A DNA stretch of 64,000 nt from CALNYS01 sp964639935 (GTDB lineage: Bacteria > Planctomycetota > Phycisphaerae > Phycisphaerales > UBA1924), in contig CAZXGT010000003.1 of NCBI GenBank assembly GCA_964639935.1, positions 1 through 64,000 of the forward strand, given 5' to 3'. Under the pieces are notes generated by a model. That model was not told the origin of the DNA and did no database searches. It worked only from the letters and a program-made list of their open reading frames with translations. Positions 9,482-19,226 of the stretch are shown piece by piece (the first letter of the stretch is position 1; the number at the start of each line of letters is the position of its first letter). The translations under genes and the position numbers were made by a program.

Positions 9482-11182
9482 ATGCCGGGAATGGACCGAC
9501 AGACCATCATCGTTTCGCTCGCTTCCTCGGACCAGGCCGAGATGGTGTCCGAGACGCTCGGCGAGGACGCTCGCGTGATTCCGGCTCCGGCGAGAGACCT
9601 CGAGGAGGTCGTTCGGCAGGAGGGGGCCTCCGCGGTGCTGATGGATGCGGCCGCGTTCCGGTCGCTTTGCTCGATGCTCCGCCAGACGTCGGACCATGCG
9701 CTTCTCGGCGCGGTGGGCGAGGGGATCTGCGTGGCCTCCGCCGACGGCTCGATCGTGTGGTCGAATGATCGCTTTCTCGGCCTCGACAAGGCGACGCGGG
9801 ACCGCGCGGCCGCGTGCTGCAAGGAGGCGGCGACCTCGTTCTCTGTCGCTGACTCGGGCGTGGTCGGGCGGAAGTTCACGATCGAGGGCGGCGACGGCCG
9901 GCACTACGAGCTGATCGCGTCCCCGGTGTTCCCTCCGGAGAGCGAATCCGACGAGGCGACGCAGGTGATCGCGGTGCTGTGGGACATCACACGTTCCCAG
10001 CGGGCGCGACGCAAGATTGACGCGATCGACCGCGCGGGCGCTGAGCTTGTCAAGCTCGATGTGCACGTCGTATCCGAACTGAACGCGACCGAGCGGCTGA
10101 AGCTACTCGAGGACAAGATCGTTCGGTTCGCTCACGACCTGCTGCGGTTCGATCACTTCACGATTCATCTTCTCGACGAGAGGACGAACCGGCTCGAGCT
10201 GGTGATGTCGCGGGGGCTCCCCGAGGCGGTGAAGCACATGGATCTTTACGCTGCTCCCGAGGGCAGCGGCATCACGGGGCATGTCGCGGCGACCGGGCGA
10301 AGCTACCTGTGTCCTGATGTGCGTTATGACGAGCGCTATATCCAGGGCATCGAGAACGCGAGTTCGGCGTTGACCGTGCCGCTCCTGCTCCATGACAAGC
10401 TGATCGGCGTCTTCAACGTCGAGAGCGACGAGCCGAACGCGTTCACGCAGGAGGATCGGCAGTTCCTTGAGATCTTCGCCCGGTACGTGGCGCTCGCGTT
10501 CCACTTCCTCGACATCCTCGTCGTCGAGCGGTACACGACAAACGAGGCGATCTCCGGACGCGTCGAGGGCGAGATCAACGAACCGCTCGAAGATCTGCTG
10601 AACGAAGCCAAGTGGCTTCGTGAGCAGGCGGGGGGGGACGACGCGGCGCGGAAGCACGCGGATCAGATCGTCGCTGACGTCGAGTCCATCCGCCGCCGGA
10701 TGAAGGAGGTCGCGGCGGGGCCGAGGTCGATCCTCGGCGCCGAGTTCGTGCTGAGTGAATCCGCGGAGGATCCGCTCATCAGCGGGCGCCGGGTGCTGGT
10801 CGTGGACGACGAACCGGCCATCCGCGAGACAATCCGGGACGTCATCACGCGGCGCGGGGGCGTCGTGGTCGTCTGCCCGAGCGGCGCGCAGGCGTGTGAG
10901 GCGCTCGATGCGTGGAGCGAAGGCGGGAGCGCCTTTGATCTGGTCATCTCTGACATCCACATGCCGGATCGCAACGGGTACGAGGTCTACAGCTGCGCCA
11001 AGGGCGCCAGCGACGAGGTGCCGGTGATCCTCATGACGGGCTTCGGCTACGATCCCCATCATTCCATCGTCCGGGCGAGCGAGGAGGGGCTCCAATGCGT
11101 GCTCTTCAAGCCGTTCCGCGCTCAGCAACTGCTCGAGGAGATGTACAAGGCCTTCGGCGCGACCGAGGAGGCGGGCGGCTGA
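9482..11182 (+). CDS. PAS/GAF sensor with C-terminal response-regulator receiver domain
   Basis: A 566-residue cytoplasmic signalling protein with no membrane segment. Residues 1-60 recall a degenerate receiver-like fold (IIVSLASSDQAEMVSETLGE). About 65-180 is a PAS-like domain (ALLGAVGEGICVASADGSIV ... VLWDITRSQRARR). About 200-350 is a GAF domain (FDHFTIHLLDERTNRLELVM, GSGITGHVAATGRSYLCPDV, YDERYIQGIENASSALTVPL). A helical linker follows, then a canonical receiver domain with RVLVVDDEPAIRETI, phosphoacceptor Asp491 in DLVISDIHMPD, and PVILMTGFGYDP. There is no kinase or output domain, so it probably relays phosphate to a partner. ATG 9482 has GGGGAC upstream; ATG 9491 is an alternative. It converges on prmC with one base between the genes. 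Confidence 0.85.
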   Translation: MPGMDRQTIIVSLASSDQAEMVSETLGEDARVIPAPARDLEEVVRQEGASAVLMDAAAFRSLCSMLRQTSDHALLGAVGEGICVASADGSIVWSNDRFLGLDKATRDRAAACCKEAATSFSVADSGVVGRKFTIEGGDGRHYELIASPVFPPESESDEATQVIAVLWDITRSQRARRKIDAIDRAGAELVKLDVHVVSELNATERLKLLEDKIVRFAHDLLRFDHFTIHLLDERTNRLELVMSRGLPEAVKHMDLYAAPEGSGITGHVAATGRSYLCPDVRYDERYIQGIENASSALTVPLLLHDKLIGVFNVESDEPNAFTQEDRQFLEIFARYVALAFHFLDILVVERYTTNEAISGRVEGEINEPLEDLLNEAKWLREQAGGDDAARKHADQIVADVESIRRRMKEVAAGPRSILGAEFVLSESAEDPLISGRRVLVVDDEPAIRETIRDVITRRGGVVVVCPSGAQACEALDAWSEGGSAFDLVISDIHMPDRNGYEVYSCAKGASDEVPVILMTGFGYDPHHSIVRASEEGLQCVLFKPFRAQQLLEEMYKAFGATEEAGG

Positions 11183-11183
11183 C

Positions 11184-12077
11184 TCAGCGCCTCGTGGCGA
11201 CGAGCACCCGAGGGAGGCCGTCGGCGTCGTCCTCGACACGAGGTCCGAGCAGGTCGGTCTGCGCCCGTGCGATCTCGAGCGCTTCGGCGCGAGTCGCGGC
11301 GGCGATCTCCACCGCGAGCAGTCCTCCCTTGCGGAGCAGCGCTCCCGCTCCCTCGAGAATCGGGCGGACGTAGGAAAGACCGTCGGCGCCGCCGCGGAGA
11401 GCGGTCGCGGGCTCGTGATCCTTGACGTTGGCCTCGACGTCGGGCCACTCACGGTCGGGGATGTAGGGCGGGTTCGCGAGGAGATAGTGGAGCTCGCCCT
11501 TCTGCGGCGCGAGGGGCTCGAGCAGGTCGCCCTCGAGAAGACTCAGGCGATCGGCGACGGCGTGACGCTCGGCGTTGGCCTTGGCGACCTCGATGGCATT
11601 GGCGGAGATGTCCACCCCGATGCCGCGGGCCTCGGGGAGATTCTTGAGGATCGCAACCGAGAGGCACCCGGAACCCACGCCGACGTCGGCGAAGCGCGCA
11701 CGGTCAAAGCCGGGCTCGGCCCGGGCGTGGCGGAGGACGAGCTCGACGATCGTCTCAGAGGACGGCCGCGGGATGAGCACGCGGCGATCGACGTGGAAGG
11801 GGAGAGAGTAGAACCATGCTTCACCCACGAGGTACTGCACCGGTTCATGCCTGAGAGCCCGGGCGACCAGATCGCGGAGGCGGTCCCGCTCTTCGGGACT
11901 CGCGGGCCGATCCGCCTCCATGTACAGGCGGAGGCGGTCGCACCCGAGCACGTGAGCGAGGAGCATCTCGGAGCACAGACGCGGGGAATCGATGCCCGCC
12001 TTCGTGAAGGCGTCCCGCATCCAGGCGAGCAGGGATCGCGTGGTCCAGCGGGCGGGGGCGTTCTTCGCTGGCGTCAT
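11184..12077 (-). CDS. prmC: Peptide chain release factor N5-glutamine methyltransferase PrmC
   Basis: A 297-residue SAM-dependent methyltransferase that modifies the GGQ glutamine of release factors. It has the PrmC N-terminal helical domain (SLLAWMRDAFTKAGIDSPRL) and the conserved HEPVQYLVGEAWFYSLPFHV. These are followed by VLIPRPSSETIVELVL, SAM-binding motif DVGVGSGCLSVAILKNLPEA and catalytic ANPPYIPD (Asn202). ATG 12077 gives a family-typical length. It is transcribed alone on the minus strand, divergent from the small acidic gene at 12174. Confidence 0.93.
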   Translation of the reverse strand: MTPAKNAPARWTTRSLLAWMRDAFTKAGIDSPRLCSEMLLAHVLGCDRLRLYMEADRPASPEERDRLRDLVARALRHEPVQYLVGEAWFYSLPFHVDRRVLIPRPSSETIVELVLRHARAEPGFDRARFADVGVGSGCLSVAILKNLPEARGIGVDISANAIEVAKANAERHAVADRLSLLEGDLLEPLAPQKGELHYLLANPPYIPDREWPDVEANVKDHEPATALRGGADGLSYVRPILEGAGALLRKGGLLAVEIAAATRAEALEIARAQTDLLGPRVEDDADGLPRVLVATRR

Positions 12078-12173
12078 GGGAGAGAGGATAGCCGCGGGCA
12101 GGGGACGAAACCCGGACCCACGAGAGTCGGCCCGCGTTATGATCCGCTGGAAAGATGCGGACGGAGGCGCAGC

Positions 12174-12662
12174 ATGAGCACGGGGAAGACAGCGACGCCG
12201 AGCGAGGTGCAGACGCTGCTCAAGAAGGTTGGCAGGAAGGCGGAGGCGAGCGAGTCGTTCGCCTCGGTCGAGGTGACAGAACGCGCGGTGGTCGCCGCGT
12301 TCATCGACGAGGACGTCGAGGCCGAGTTCCGCATCGAGTGGACGGACGCCGGCCTCGAGGTGTGCATGAAGACGCCGGACCGGTGGCTCAGCCAGTCGGT
12401 CGAAGCGGATCTCGTGAACTCGGGGGACGATCTCGAGGAGCTGATCGACGAGGAGCTCGTGGACCTCGGCTGCGAGGAGGGACCGCTCCCGATCAAGCAC
12501 TTCCGTGACGATGAGCGGCTGTACGTCTTCACCTCGCCGCTGCCCATCGAGGACAAGGCGGCGGATTCCGAAGACGCCGCTGATACGGCGACAGCGTGCT
12601 TGCTGGCTTACGAACGCGTATTCGCGCAACTCGGCGACTTCGCGGGAAGCGACGAGGACTGA
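12174..12662 (+). CDS. Small acidic cytoplasmic protein, unknown function
   Basis: A 162-residue acidic protein without signal peptide or membrane segment, preceded by a good ribosome site (GGAGG about six bases before the ATG). It has a mixed alpha/beta pattern: helix SEVQTLLKKVGRKAEA, strands SFASVEVTERAVVAAFI and EFRIEWTDAGLEVCM, then KHFRDDERLYVFTSPLP. This loosely recalls YbjN or type III chaperone-like folds, but I do not recognise a family with confidence. Thirty bases separate it from the glycosyltransferase start, so the two may be co-transcribed. Confidence 0.7.
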   Translation: MSTGKTATPSEVQTLLKKVGRKAEASESFASVEVTERAVVAAFIDEDVEAEFRIEWTDAGLEVCMKTPDRWLSQSVEADLVNSGDDLEELIDEELVDLGCEEGPLPIKHFRDDERLYVFTSPLPIEDKAADSEDAADTATACLLAYERVFAQLGDFAGSDED

Positions 12663-12691
12663 CCGGTGCCAGAGGGAGATCGGGCGCGGCG

Positions 12692-14182
12692 ATGCGCATC
12701 TTGATGCTCGGGTGGGAGTTCCCGCCTTTCATTTCGGGCGGGCTTGGCACCGCGTGCTACGGGCTCACCAAGTCGTTGGACGCCCTTGGGCACGAGGTGA
12801 CCTTCGTGCTCCCGCGTCCGGTGGAGCAGTCCCACGCTTCGCATGTCCGGCTCGTTAGCCCGGAGAAGGCGCCGCTGCGTGGTGCACGCGAAGTGGGCGC
12901 TCCAACGCCGCACGCCGCGCCTGCGCGGCGCCCCCGGCCCGCGGACTCGGAGGAGATCGAGCGAGGGCAGGTCGACGAGGCGCGGGCGAGAGAGAGCCGC
13001 GAGGTCTTTGAGCGGCTTCGCTTCGTCGGCGTCCCGGTGAAGCTCCCGAGCGTCTATGGCGAGTTTCAAGGCGAGCAGCAGCAGCCGGTTCGGGAAACGG
13101 TGGAGATCGTGCGGCGTCAGCTCTCGCTCGAGCGAGGGACGGCGTCGCCGCTGGCGCCGTTGGGAATCGAGCCAGAAGTGGCTTCGGCGCTTCAGGCGGC
13201 CGGGGTTGATGCGAGGGAGGCCGGCGTCCACGCCGAGGCGCTTACGAGCGAGGGGGACGATTACGCCGGCGACGTCACGGCGATGGCCGCCCGCTACGCG
13301 GGGCTCGTGCTCTCCTGCTGCCGGGACACGGCCTTCGATGTGGTTCATGCGCACGACTGGATGACCTATCCGGCCGGCCTGGCGATTTCGAGGGCGACCG
13401 GCAAACCGCTCGTGGCGCACATCCACTCCACGGAGTTCGACCGCTCGGGCGTCCACGTCAATCAGGCGATCTACGACATCGAGCGGCGGGGCATGCACGG
13501 AGCGTCCCGGGTGATCGCCGTGAGCTACCTCACGCGCTCCATCTGTCTCAGCCGGTACGGGCTCGAGCCAGACAAGGTGAAAGTTGTCTACAACGGCGTC
13601 GAGTGGGCCGAGCCCGAGGGCGAACCGGCGAGAGTGCGCTCCCGGGACAAGATCGTCCTCTTCCTCGGACGGATCACGATGCAGAAGGGCCCGGAGTATT
13701 TCATCGCGGCGGCCAAGCGCGTCCTCGAGAAGATGGACGATGTGAAGTTCGTGGTGGCGGGCTCCGGGGACCTGGCTCGGCGCATGATCGAGCTCGCCGC
13801 CGAGAGCGGCATCGGGCACAAGGTGCTCTTCACCGGATTCCTCCGCGGCAAGGACGTCTCGCGGATCTTCCAGATGGCCGATCTCTACGTCATGCCCTCT
13901 GTCAGCGAGCCGTTCGGCATTGCGCCCCTCGAGGCGATGTGCCACGACACGCCCGTGCTCATCAGCAAGCAGTCCGGGGTGAGCGAGGTGGTCAGCCACG
14001 CGCTGAAGGTCGACTTTTGGGACACCGACGAGATGGCGAACAAGATCCTGGCGGTGCTGCGCCATCCGCCGCTCTCGCAGATGCTGCGGACGCACGGCGC
14101 CTTCGAGGTGCGGGGGCTCACCTGGGCCGGCGCGGCGGAGAAGTGCCTGAAGGTCTACGAGGAGGCCGCGAGCCGCGCCTAG
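12692..14182 (+). CDS. Glycosyltransferase family 4 (glycogen-synthase-like GT-B fold)
   Basis: A 496-residue retaining GT-B glycosyltransferase. The N-terminal domain begins MRILMLGWEFPPFISGGLGT, with the GGLG loop that binds the donor in GT4/GT5 enzymes, and has HAHDWMTYPAGLAI. The C-terminal Rossmann domain shows KVVYNGVEW, ILFLGRITMQKGPEYFI-like segment (here IVLFLGRITMQKGPEYF), the core GFLRGKDVSRIFQMADLYVM and the E-x7-E nucleotide-sugar motif EPFGIAPLEAM. A charged insert at about residues 50-175, with Arg/Glu-rich and probably coiled sequence, lengthens the N-terminal domain. It resembles planctomycete proteins annotated as glycogen synthase or alpha-glucan synthase, but the substrate is not determined. 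No other glycogen gene is nearby. Confidence 0.85.
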   Translation: MRILMLGWEFPPFISGGLGTACYGLTKSLDALGHEVTFVLPRPVEQSHASHVRLVSPEKAPLRGAREVGAPTPHAAPARRPRPADSEEIERGQVDEARARESREVFERLRFVGVPVKLPSVYGEFQGEQQQPVRETVEIVRRQLSLERGTASPLAPLGIEPEVASALQAAGVDAREAGVHAEALTSEGDDYAGDVTAMAARYAGLVLSCCRDTAFDVVHAHDWMTYPAGLAISRATGKPLVAHIHSTEFDRSGVHVNQAIYDIERRGMHGASRVIAVSYLTRSICLSRYGLEPDKVKVVYNGVEWAEPEGEPARVRSRDKIVLFLGRITMQKGPEYFIAAAKRVLEKMDDVKFVVAGSGDLARRMIELAAESGIGHKVLFTGFLRGKDVSRIFQMADLYVMPSVSEPFGIAPLEAMCHDTPVLISKQSGVSEVVSHALKVDFWDTDEMANKILAVLRHPPLSQMLRTHGAFEVRGLTWAGAAEKCLKVYEEAASRA

Positions 14183-14327
14183 CATCGCCTGGGGCAAAAA
14201 GAGCGACGCGGGCGAACGCCTCCCGGGTCGTTCAGCCCGCGCCCTCAAGATGCTCGCCGGCAGCCGGGGGCGGACGCCGACGAGCGATACCGAGTCATTC
14301 GAATCTCCCGGAGAGGTGTTCCCGCGC

Positions 14328-15060
<733 letters not shown>

Positions 15061-15068
<8 letters not shown>

Positions 15069-15107
15069 AAACTGCCGGGCGAGCCTCCTCCAGCATTCGC
15101 CCGGCAG
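15061..15107 (-). terminator. Intrinsic terminator of the rsmH-ftsI cluster
   Basis: A perfect 11-bp stem (CTGCCGGGCGA at 15072-15082 with TCGCCCGGCAG at 15097-15107) encloses a 14-base loop. Read on the minus strand it is followed by TTTTCATTTTT, a good U-tract. On the plus strand no T run follows, so it serves the minus-strand ftsI transcript. The U-tract overlaps the lipB stop. Confidence 0.88.
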
Positions 15108-15163
15108 CTTCAGTCCGCGGCGCGCGAGCGTGTGAGGGGCGCTCGGCTCCAGCGGTGTCCTTC

Positions 15164-15200
15164 GCGGGACGCCCTCCGCCGCCAACGCAAGGCGTCCCGC
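15164..15200. repeat. Perfect 10-bp inverted repeat between ftsI and lipB
   Basis: GCGGGACGCC at 15164-15173 is mirrored exactly by GGCGTCCCGC at 15191-15200, with a 17-base spacer and imperfect flanking complementarity (TGTCC / GGAGACA). No T run follows on either strand. It lies between the ftsI stop and the terminator, so it may be an RNA 3' processing or stability hairpin. Confidence 0.6.
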
Positions 15201-15254
15201 TCAGGAGACAACGCGTCAGCGCCACACCCTCACCGCAGCGGAACACGGAAAAAA

Positions 15255-17117
15255 TCAGGGTGTGGAGGCGACGACGTCCGGCTCGGCCGGGTCCGCGTCA
15301 TGGGCCACGCCCAGGTATTCGAGCGTTCGGTGCAGAAGCCGCGCGACGACCGGACCGGCGACCGCGGACCCGTAGTGAGTCCGCGACGCGATGCGATCCG
15401 GCCCGGGGTCGTCGATCACGACGATGACGGCGACCCGCGGGTCCCGCGCCGGGGCGGCCGCAACGAAGCTGGAGATGTACTGCTTCTCGAAATAGCCGCG
15501 GCCGTCCGGACGCGGAACGCGCGCGGTGCCCGACTTCCCGAAGAGGTCGTACGCGGGGGCATGCTCTGGAATCCGACCGGCGCGGCGTCCGCGATCGACC
15601 ATGATCCGGGCCACGTCGGTCAGGGCGTCACGCGCCGCGTGCGCGACCTCGGGCGGGAGCACGCGGTGCAGCAGCTGCTCGTCGTTCACCTCCCGGCGAC
15701 GCAGCGTCAGTCGCGGGAGCGTCCCGGCCAGATCCCCGGAGCGAGCAAACGCGCAGAAGGCGCGGATCATCTGCACCGGGGTCACCGCGACCTCGTAGCC
15801 GAACGCGACGCTCGTCGAGGTGTACTTGTTCCAGCGTTCCGCCGGCGTCACAAGGCCGTCGGCCTCGCCGGGCACAGGCAGCCCGGTCGCCGCGCCGAAG
15901 CCGAACTTGCGGATGGCGTCACGAAGCTGCGCGTCGTCGAGACGCGAGGCGAGCTTGACCATGCCGATATTCGAGGAATTGACGAGCACGTCCCGGACAG
16001 TCTGCTCGTTGCGACGGACGACGTCCTCGATCGCCCGCCCGTACTCGGTTCGCCATCGCCCGCCGTGCGTCTCGAGCGTCTCGTCGGTCCGTGCCTCGCC
16101 CTGCTCAAGGACCGCTGACCAGATAAACGGCTTGAAGGTCGATCCGGGTTCGTACGCGTCCTCGACGCACCGGACGCGTGCGAGCGCCGGCTCGATCGCC
16201 CGCCTCGGGTCGGGCGGCACGACGTCATAGCGAGGCCATGTCTCCCCCGGCTCCGGGAGCGCCCGCGGATCAAACGCCGCGGCGCCCACGTCCCGGTAGA
16301 CATCGAGCATCGCCAGGATCTCGCCTGTGCGAACGTCGACGGCGACGAGGCGCCCCGCCGCCGCGTCGCCGTCCTCGAGGCCTTGCCGCAGCTCCTCCTC
16401 GGCAAGACGCTGGATCTCGGCGTCGAGGCTGAGCATGACGCTCTGCCCTCGACGGGCGGGAGCGATCTCCCCGCCCTCGATCCAGAGCGGGTTTCCGCCG
16501 GCGTCGCGGACGACGCTGGCGCTCCCGTGTTCCGGCGCGAGGCGACGCTCGAGCTCTCGCTCGATGCCCAGAAGCCCTGTGTGCTCGAAGCCGACCTTGC
16601 CGACGATGGGCGCGAGGGAGTCAAGCGTGAGGCTCTCGCGGACAGGACGCCGCTCGAGGTGGACGCCCGGCAGATCGAGCGCGGAAACCGCGTCGGCCCG
16701 GGCGTCGGAAAGGATCCCGCCGACGGGCACGAAACGGATCTGACGCTCCCCCGTCGCGCGCCGGCGACGATTCTCGTTGATCGCCGGCATGACCCGGTCG
16801 TGCAGGGTCTGAAACGAGTAGCCGGAGGCGCGGGCGACCTCCGCGATCGCGGGCTCCTTCGGATGAGGGAACCGAAGGGGATCCAGGAAGAGACGCCGAC
16901 CGGTCCGGCTCGAGGCGAGCAGGCGTCCGCGGCGGTCGTAGAGCGCGCCGCGGGCCGCCGCGACGGGAACGGGACGAGCGCGGTCGTGGACGAACCGCTT
17001 GAGCTCGGGCGACGGCGCATGCTGGAGCTGGGCAACGCGCGCGAGCACGGCCGCGAAGACCAGACCGATGCCGATCAGGGCGCACAGGGCGACGCGGTCG
17101 GTGCGGGCGCCGATCAT
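15255..17117 (-). CDS. ftsI: Penicillin-binding protein, FtsI-type transpeptidase
   Basis: A 620-residue class B penicillin-binding protein that cross-links septal peptidoglycan in the periplasm. There is one N-terminal transmembrane helix (VALCALIGIGLVFAAVLARV), a PBP dimer domain (RPVPVAAARGALYDRRGRLL), and a transpeptidase domain. All active-site motifs are present: STFK with Ser326, SSN with Ser381, and KSGT with Lys528. Gene order rsmH ... FtsL-like - ftsI identifies it as the division enzyme rather than elongation PBP2. ATG 17117 overlaps the FtsL-like stop (ATGA). The transcript ends at the intrinsic terminator 150 bases downstream. Confidence 0.92.
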   Translation of the reverse strand: MIGARTDRVALCALIGIGLVFAAVLARVAQLQHAPSPELKRFVHDRARPVPVAAARGALYDRRGRLLASSRTGRRLFLDPLRFPHPKEPAIAEVARASGYSFQTLHDRVMPAINENRRRRATGERQIRFVPVGGILSDARADAVSALDLPGVHLERRPVRESLTLDSLAPIVGKVGFEHTGLLGIERELERRLAPEHGSASVVRDAGGNPLWIEGGEIAPARRGQSVMLSLDAEIQRLAEEELRQGLEDGDAAAGRLVAVDVRTGEILAMLDVYRDVGAAAFDPRALPEPGETWPRYDVVPPDPRRAIEPALARVRCVEDAYEPGSTFKPFIWSAVLEQGEARTDETLETHGGRWRTEYGRAIEDVVRRNEQTVRDVLVNSSNIGMVKLASRLDDAQLRDAIRKFGFGAATGLPVPGEADGLVTPAERWNKYTSTSVAFGYEVAVTPVQMIRAFCAFARSGDLAGTLPRLTLRRREVNDEQLLHRVLPPEVAHAARDALTDVARIMVDRGRRAGRIPEHAPAYDLFGKSGTARVPRPDGRGYFEKQYISSFVAAAPARDPRVAVIVVIDDPGPDRIASRTHYGSAVAGPVVARLLHRTLEYLGVAHDADPAEPDVVASTP

Positions 17118-17398
17118 CCGCCGCTCCGACGCGGCGCAAGCAGCGGTGTCATCGGCCCCTCGCGCTCTTCGAGAAGTCCGCGAACGCGCTTGGGCGAGGA
17201 CAGGCGAGCGATGCCGATGCGGGTTCGGTCGATGGCGCGATCCAGCTCGCGCGTCGCATCAAGAGCGCCGGTCGCGATGTGCGCATGCGCAAGACGCTGG
17301 GCCCGCAGCGAGAGCACCGTCGCCGAGACGCCCCCGGTGACGACGATGAGGAAGGCGATCTTCCAGGCGGTGGACGTGGCCGGGCGGTGGCGAGCCAT
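17114..17398 (-). CDS. Small membrane protein in the ftsL position
   Basis: A 94-residue protein with one N-terminal transmembrane segment (AWKIAFLIVVTGGVSATVLSL) and a short periplasmic part predicted to be helical (LAHAHIATGALDATRELDRA...). This is the size and topology of FtsL, a divisome scaffold that forms a coiled coil with FtsB and recruits FtsI/FtsW. The gene sits immediately before ftsI, overlapping it by ATGA, and its own ATG overlaps the LysM-gene stop by one base (TGATG). FtsL is poorly conserved in sequence, so the call rests on topology and position. Confidence 0.6.
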   Translation of the reverse strand: MARHRPATSTAWKIAFLIVVTGGVSATVLSLRAQRLAHAHIATGALDATRELDRAIDRTRIGIARLSSPKRVRGLLEEREGPMTPLLAPRRSGG

Positions 17399-18210
17399 CA
17401 GGATGGGATGCGAAGGACCATGCCGACGCGGATGTCGTCGGGATCATTGATCACGCGCTTGTTGGCCGCGACGATCGCTTCCCAGCGTTTGCTCGACCCG
17501 AGCTCCCGCTGGGCGATCTCGCCGAGCGTGTCCCCCTTGCGAACGGTGTACTCGCGCGGCTTTGCGGGTTCGCTCGTCGCGACCGCCCGCGATCCCGGCG
17601 CACCGAGAACACGGGGCTCCGGGAGGAGTATGGCGGCGCCGACGAGGATGGTGTCCGCGTCGCGCAGGCGTCCCCGTACGACGTTGAACTCCGCCAGCTT
17701 CTTCGCGAGATGACCGTCGCCGTAGTGTTCCTGAGCGATCGACCAGAGGGAGTCGCCCTTCCTGACCCGATACGTCGCCACGGCGGCCGGTCGCTGATCT
17801 TCGACGACCGGATCGACCACGCGCGGCTCGGGCAAAGGGATCTCCCGCGACTCGATCCTCGCGGCGACCGGCGCGCTGACGCCGGTCTCACGGAACTGCT
17901 CCTGAAGCGAGCGCAGGAACGACTCAGACGTGCTCTCATCGGTCCGGGCCGCGTCCGCGCGCTGCGTACGCTCCGGCGCCGACGGCTCCGGTGCGGCGGC
18001 GATCGCCGGAAGGGGTATCGCGACGGGCTCGGGGTCGTCGTACTCGGGCAGGGGCTCGGCGAGCGGCGGGGGCGCGCTCTTTTCGAGCGCGGCGCCCACG
18101 TCGGCGAGCTGCGCGGTTCGCGCCCCCGAAAGGTGATCGGAAACGAGCACGCCCACGAGCAGGACGAGCGAGAAACCGATGATGAGGGAGAGCTTCTGTT
18201 CTCTGGTCAT
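17398..18210 (-). CDS. Membrane-anchored protein with two LysM domains
   Basis: A protein of about 270 residues. An N-terminal transmembrane helix (LSLIIGFSLVLLVGVLVSDH) is followed by a Pro/Glu/Ala-rich linker of about 100 residues and two LysM domains. The domains are at roughly residues 145-197 (TYRVRKGDSLWSIAQEHYGD) and 219-269 (EYTVRKGDTLGEIAQRELGS). LysM modules bind N-acetylglucosamine in peptidoglycan, so the protein probably tethers the inner membrane or divisome to the wall. I chose ATG 18210 (AAGGAC upstream, start just before the membrane helix). An in-frame ATG at 18351 would add 47 residues and overlap rsmH by 68 bases. It lies between rsmH and the FtsL-like gene, which is unusual for this cluster. 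Confidence 0.82.
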   Translation of the reverse strand: MTREQKLSLIIGFSLVLLVGVLVSDHLSGARTAQLADVGAALEKSAPPPLAEPLPEYDDPEPVAIPLPAIAAAPEPSAPERTQRADAARTDESTSESFLRSLQEQFRETGVSAPVAARIESREIPLPEPRVVDPVVEDQRPAAVATYRVRKGDSLWSIAQEHYGDGHLAKKLAEFNVVRGRLRDADTILVGAAILLPEPRVLGAPGSRAVATSEPAKPREYTVRKGDTLGEIAQRELGSSKRWEAIVAANKRVINDPDDIRVGMVLRIPS

Positions 18211-18283
18211 CGCGGCGGCGTCCTTGCCGAAGCTGGGTTCTGACTGCGGGGCGCACCGGTCCGTGGCGGGCCCCTGGGAGGTC

Positions 18284-19207
18284 TCAGGATCGTAAACGAA
18301 TCGCTCGAAGCTTGGCGGAGCGGGCGCGAGGGTTTCGCTCGACTTCCTCATCCGTCGCGACGATGGGAGAGCGGGTGAGGAGCTCCGCGAGCCGCCGCGT
18401 GCCGAGGTCTCTGAAGGCTCGCTTCACGCGGCGGTCTTCGAGGGAGTGAAAGGTGAGGATCACGACGCGCGCTCCGGGCTTGAGCCACGGAGCCGACGCT
18501 CCCGCGCCCGCAGCGGTGCGCCGCACGGCCTCGAGCAGGGCGTCCAGCGCTCCGAGCTCGTCGTTGACCGCGATGCGCAGCGCCTGGAACGTCCGCGTGG
18601 CCGGATCGATGCGGCTCTCCCGCGGGACCCGAACCACGGCGCGGACGAGACGCGCCAGCTCCGTCGTGGTGGTGATCGGCGACTCACGTCTCGCTTCGAC
18701 AATTTTCTTTGACACCGCGCGCCACGCCCGCTCCTCGCCGAAGTCGCGGATGATCTCACCCAGCTCCGCCTCGGGCAGGGAGTTCACCAGCTCCGCCGCC
18801 GTCGTCCGCTGGCCCGGGTCGAGGCGCATGTCGAGCGGGCCATCGAAGCGGAAGCTCAGGCCGCGGGCCGGGTCGTCCACCTGGGCCGAGGAGAACCCCA
18901 GGTCCGCCAGCAGGCAGTCTGCGGGCAGGCCCCGCGCCGAGAGCCTCCCGGGAAGCTCCGCGAACGAACCGCGGATCGACACCACCTCCGGCCACCCGGC
19001 CATCCCTCGGACCCGCTCCTCCGCTGATTCGAGCGAGTGCGGATCGAGGTCGTTGAGCACAAGCGTTCCGGACGCGCCGATCGACTCGGCCAGCCGCACC
19101 GCGTGCCCCCCGGCCCCGCAGGTGGCGTCGATCGCCGTCTCCCCGGGGGCGGGGGCGAGGAAGCGGAGGCACTCTTCGGGCATCACGGGGGTGTGGGCGG
19201 GCGTCAC
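18284..19207 (-). CDS. rsmH: 16S rRNA (cytosine1402-N4)-methyltransferase RsmH
   Basis: A 307-residue SAM methyltransferase that modifies C1402 in the ribosomal P site. Characteristic segments are HTPVMPEECLRFL, DATCGAGGHAVRLAESIGAS (SAM site), DCLLADLGFSSAQVDDPARG, FRFDGPLDMRLDP, TFQALRIAVNDELGALDALL and VVILTFHSLEDRRVKRAFRD. All are diagnostic of RsmH/MraW. The start is GTG at 19207. It is the first gene of a dcw-like run ending with ftsI. No mraZ is visible upstream; a two-component regulator gene ends 20 bases away. Confidence 0.95.
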   Translation of the reverse strand: MTPAHTPVMPEECLRFLAPAPGETAIDATCGAGGHAVRLAESIGASGTLVLNDLDPHSLESAEERVRGMAGWPEVVSIRGSFAELPGRLSARGLPADCLLADLGFSSAQVDDPARGLSFRFDGPLDMRLDPGQRTTAAELVNSLPEAELGEIIRDFGEERAWRAVSKKIVEARRESPITTTTELARLVRAVVRVPRESRIDPATRTFQALRIAVNDELGALDALLEAVRRTAAGAGASAPWLKPGARVVILTFHSLEDRRVKRAFRDLGTRRLAELLTRSPIVATDEEVERNPRARSAKLRAIRLRS

Positions 19208-19226
19208 GCCCGGAGGGTACCGATCC

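Noticed and set aside
12746..12765. TGGCAC-N5-GCTA as a sigma-54 promoter, prompted by the NtrC-type regulator
   Set aside because: It lies inside the glycosyltransferase coding sequence and the -12 element is not TTGC.
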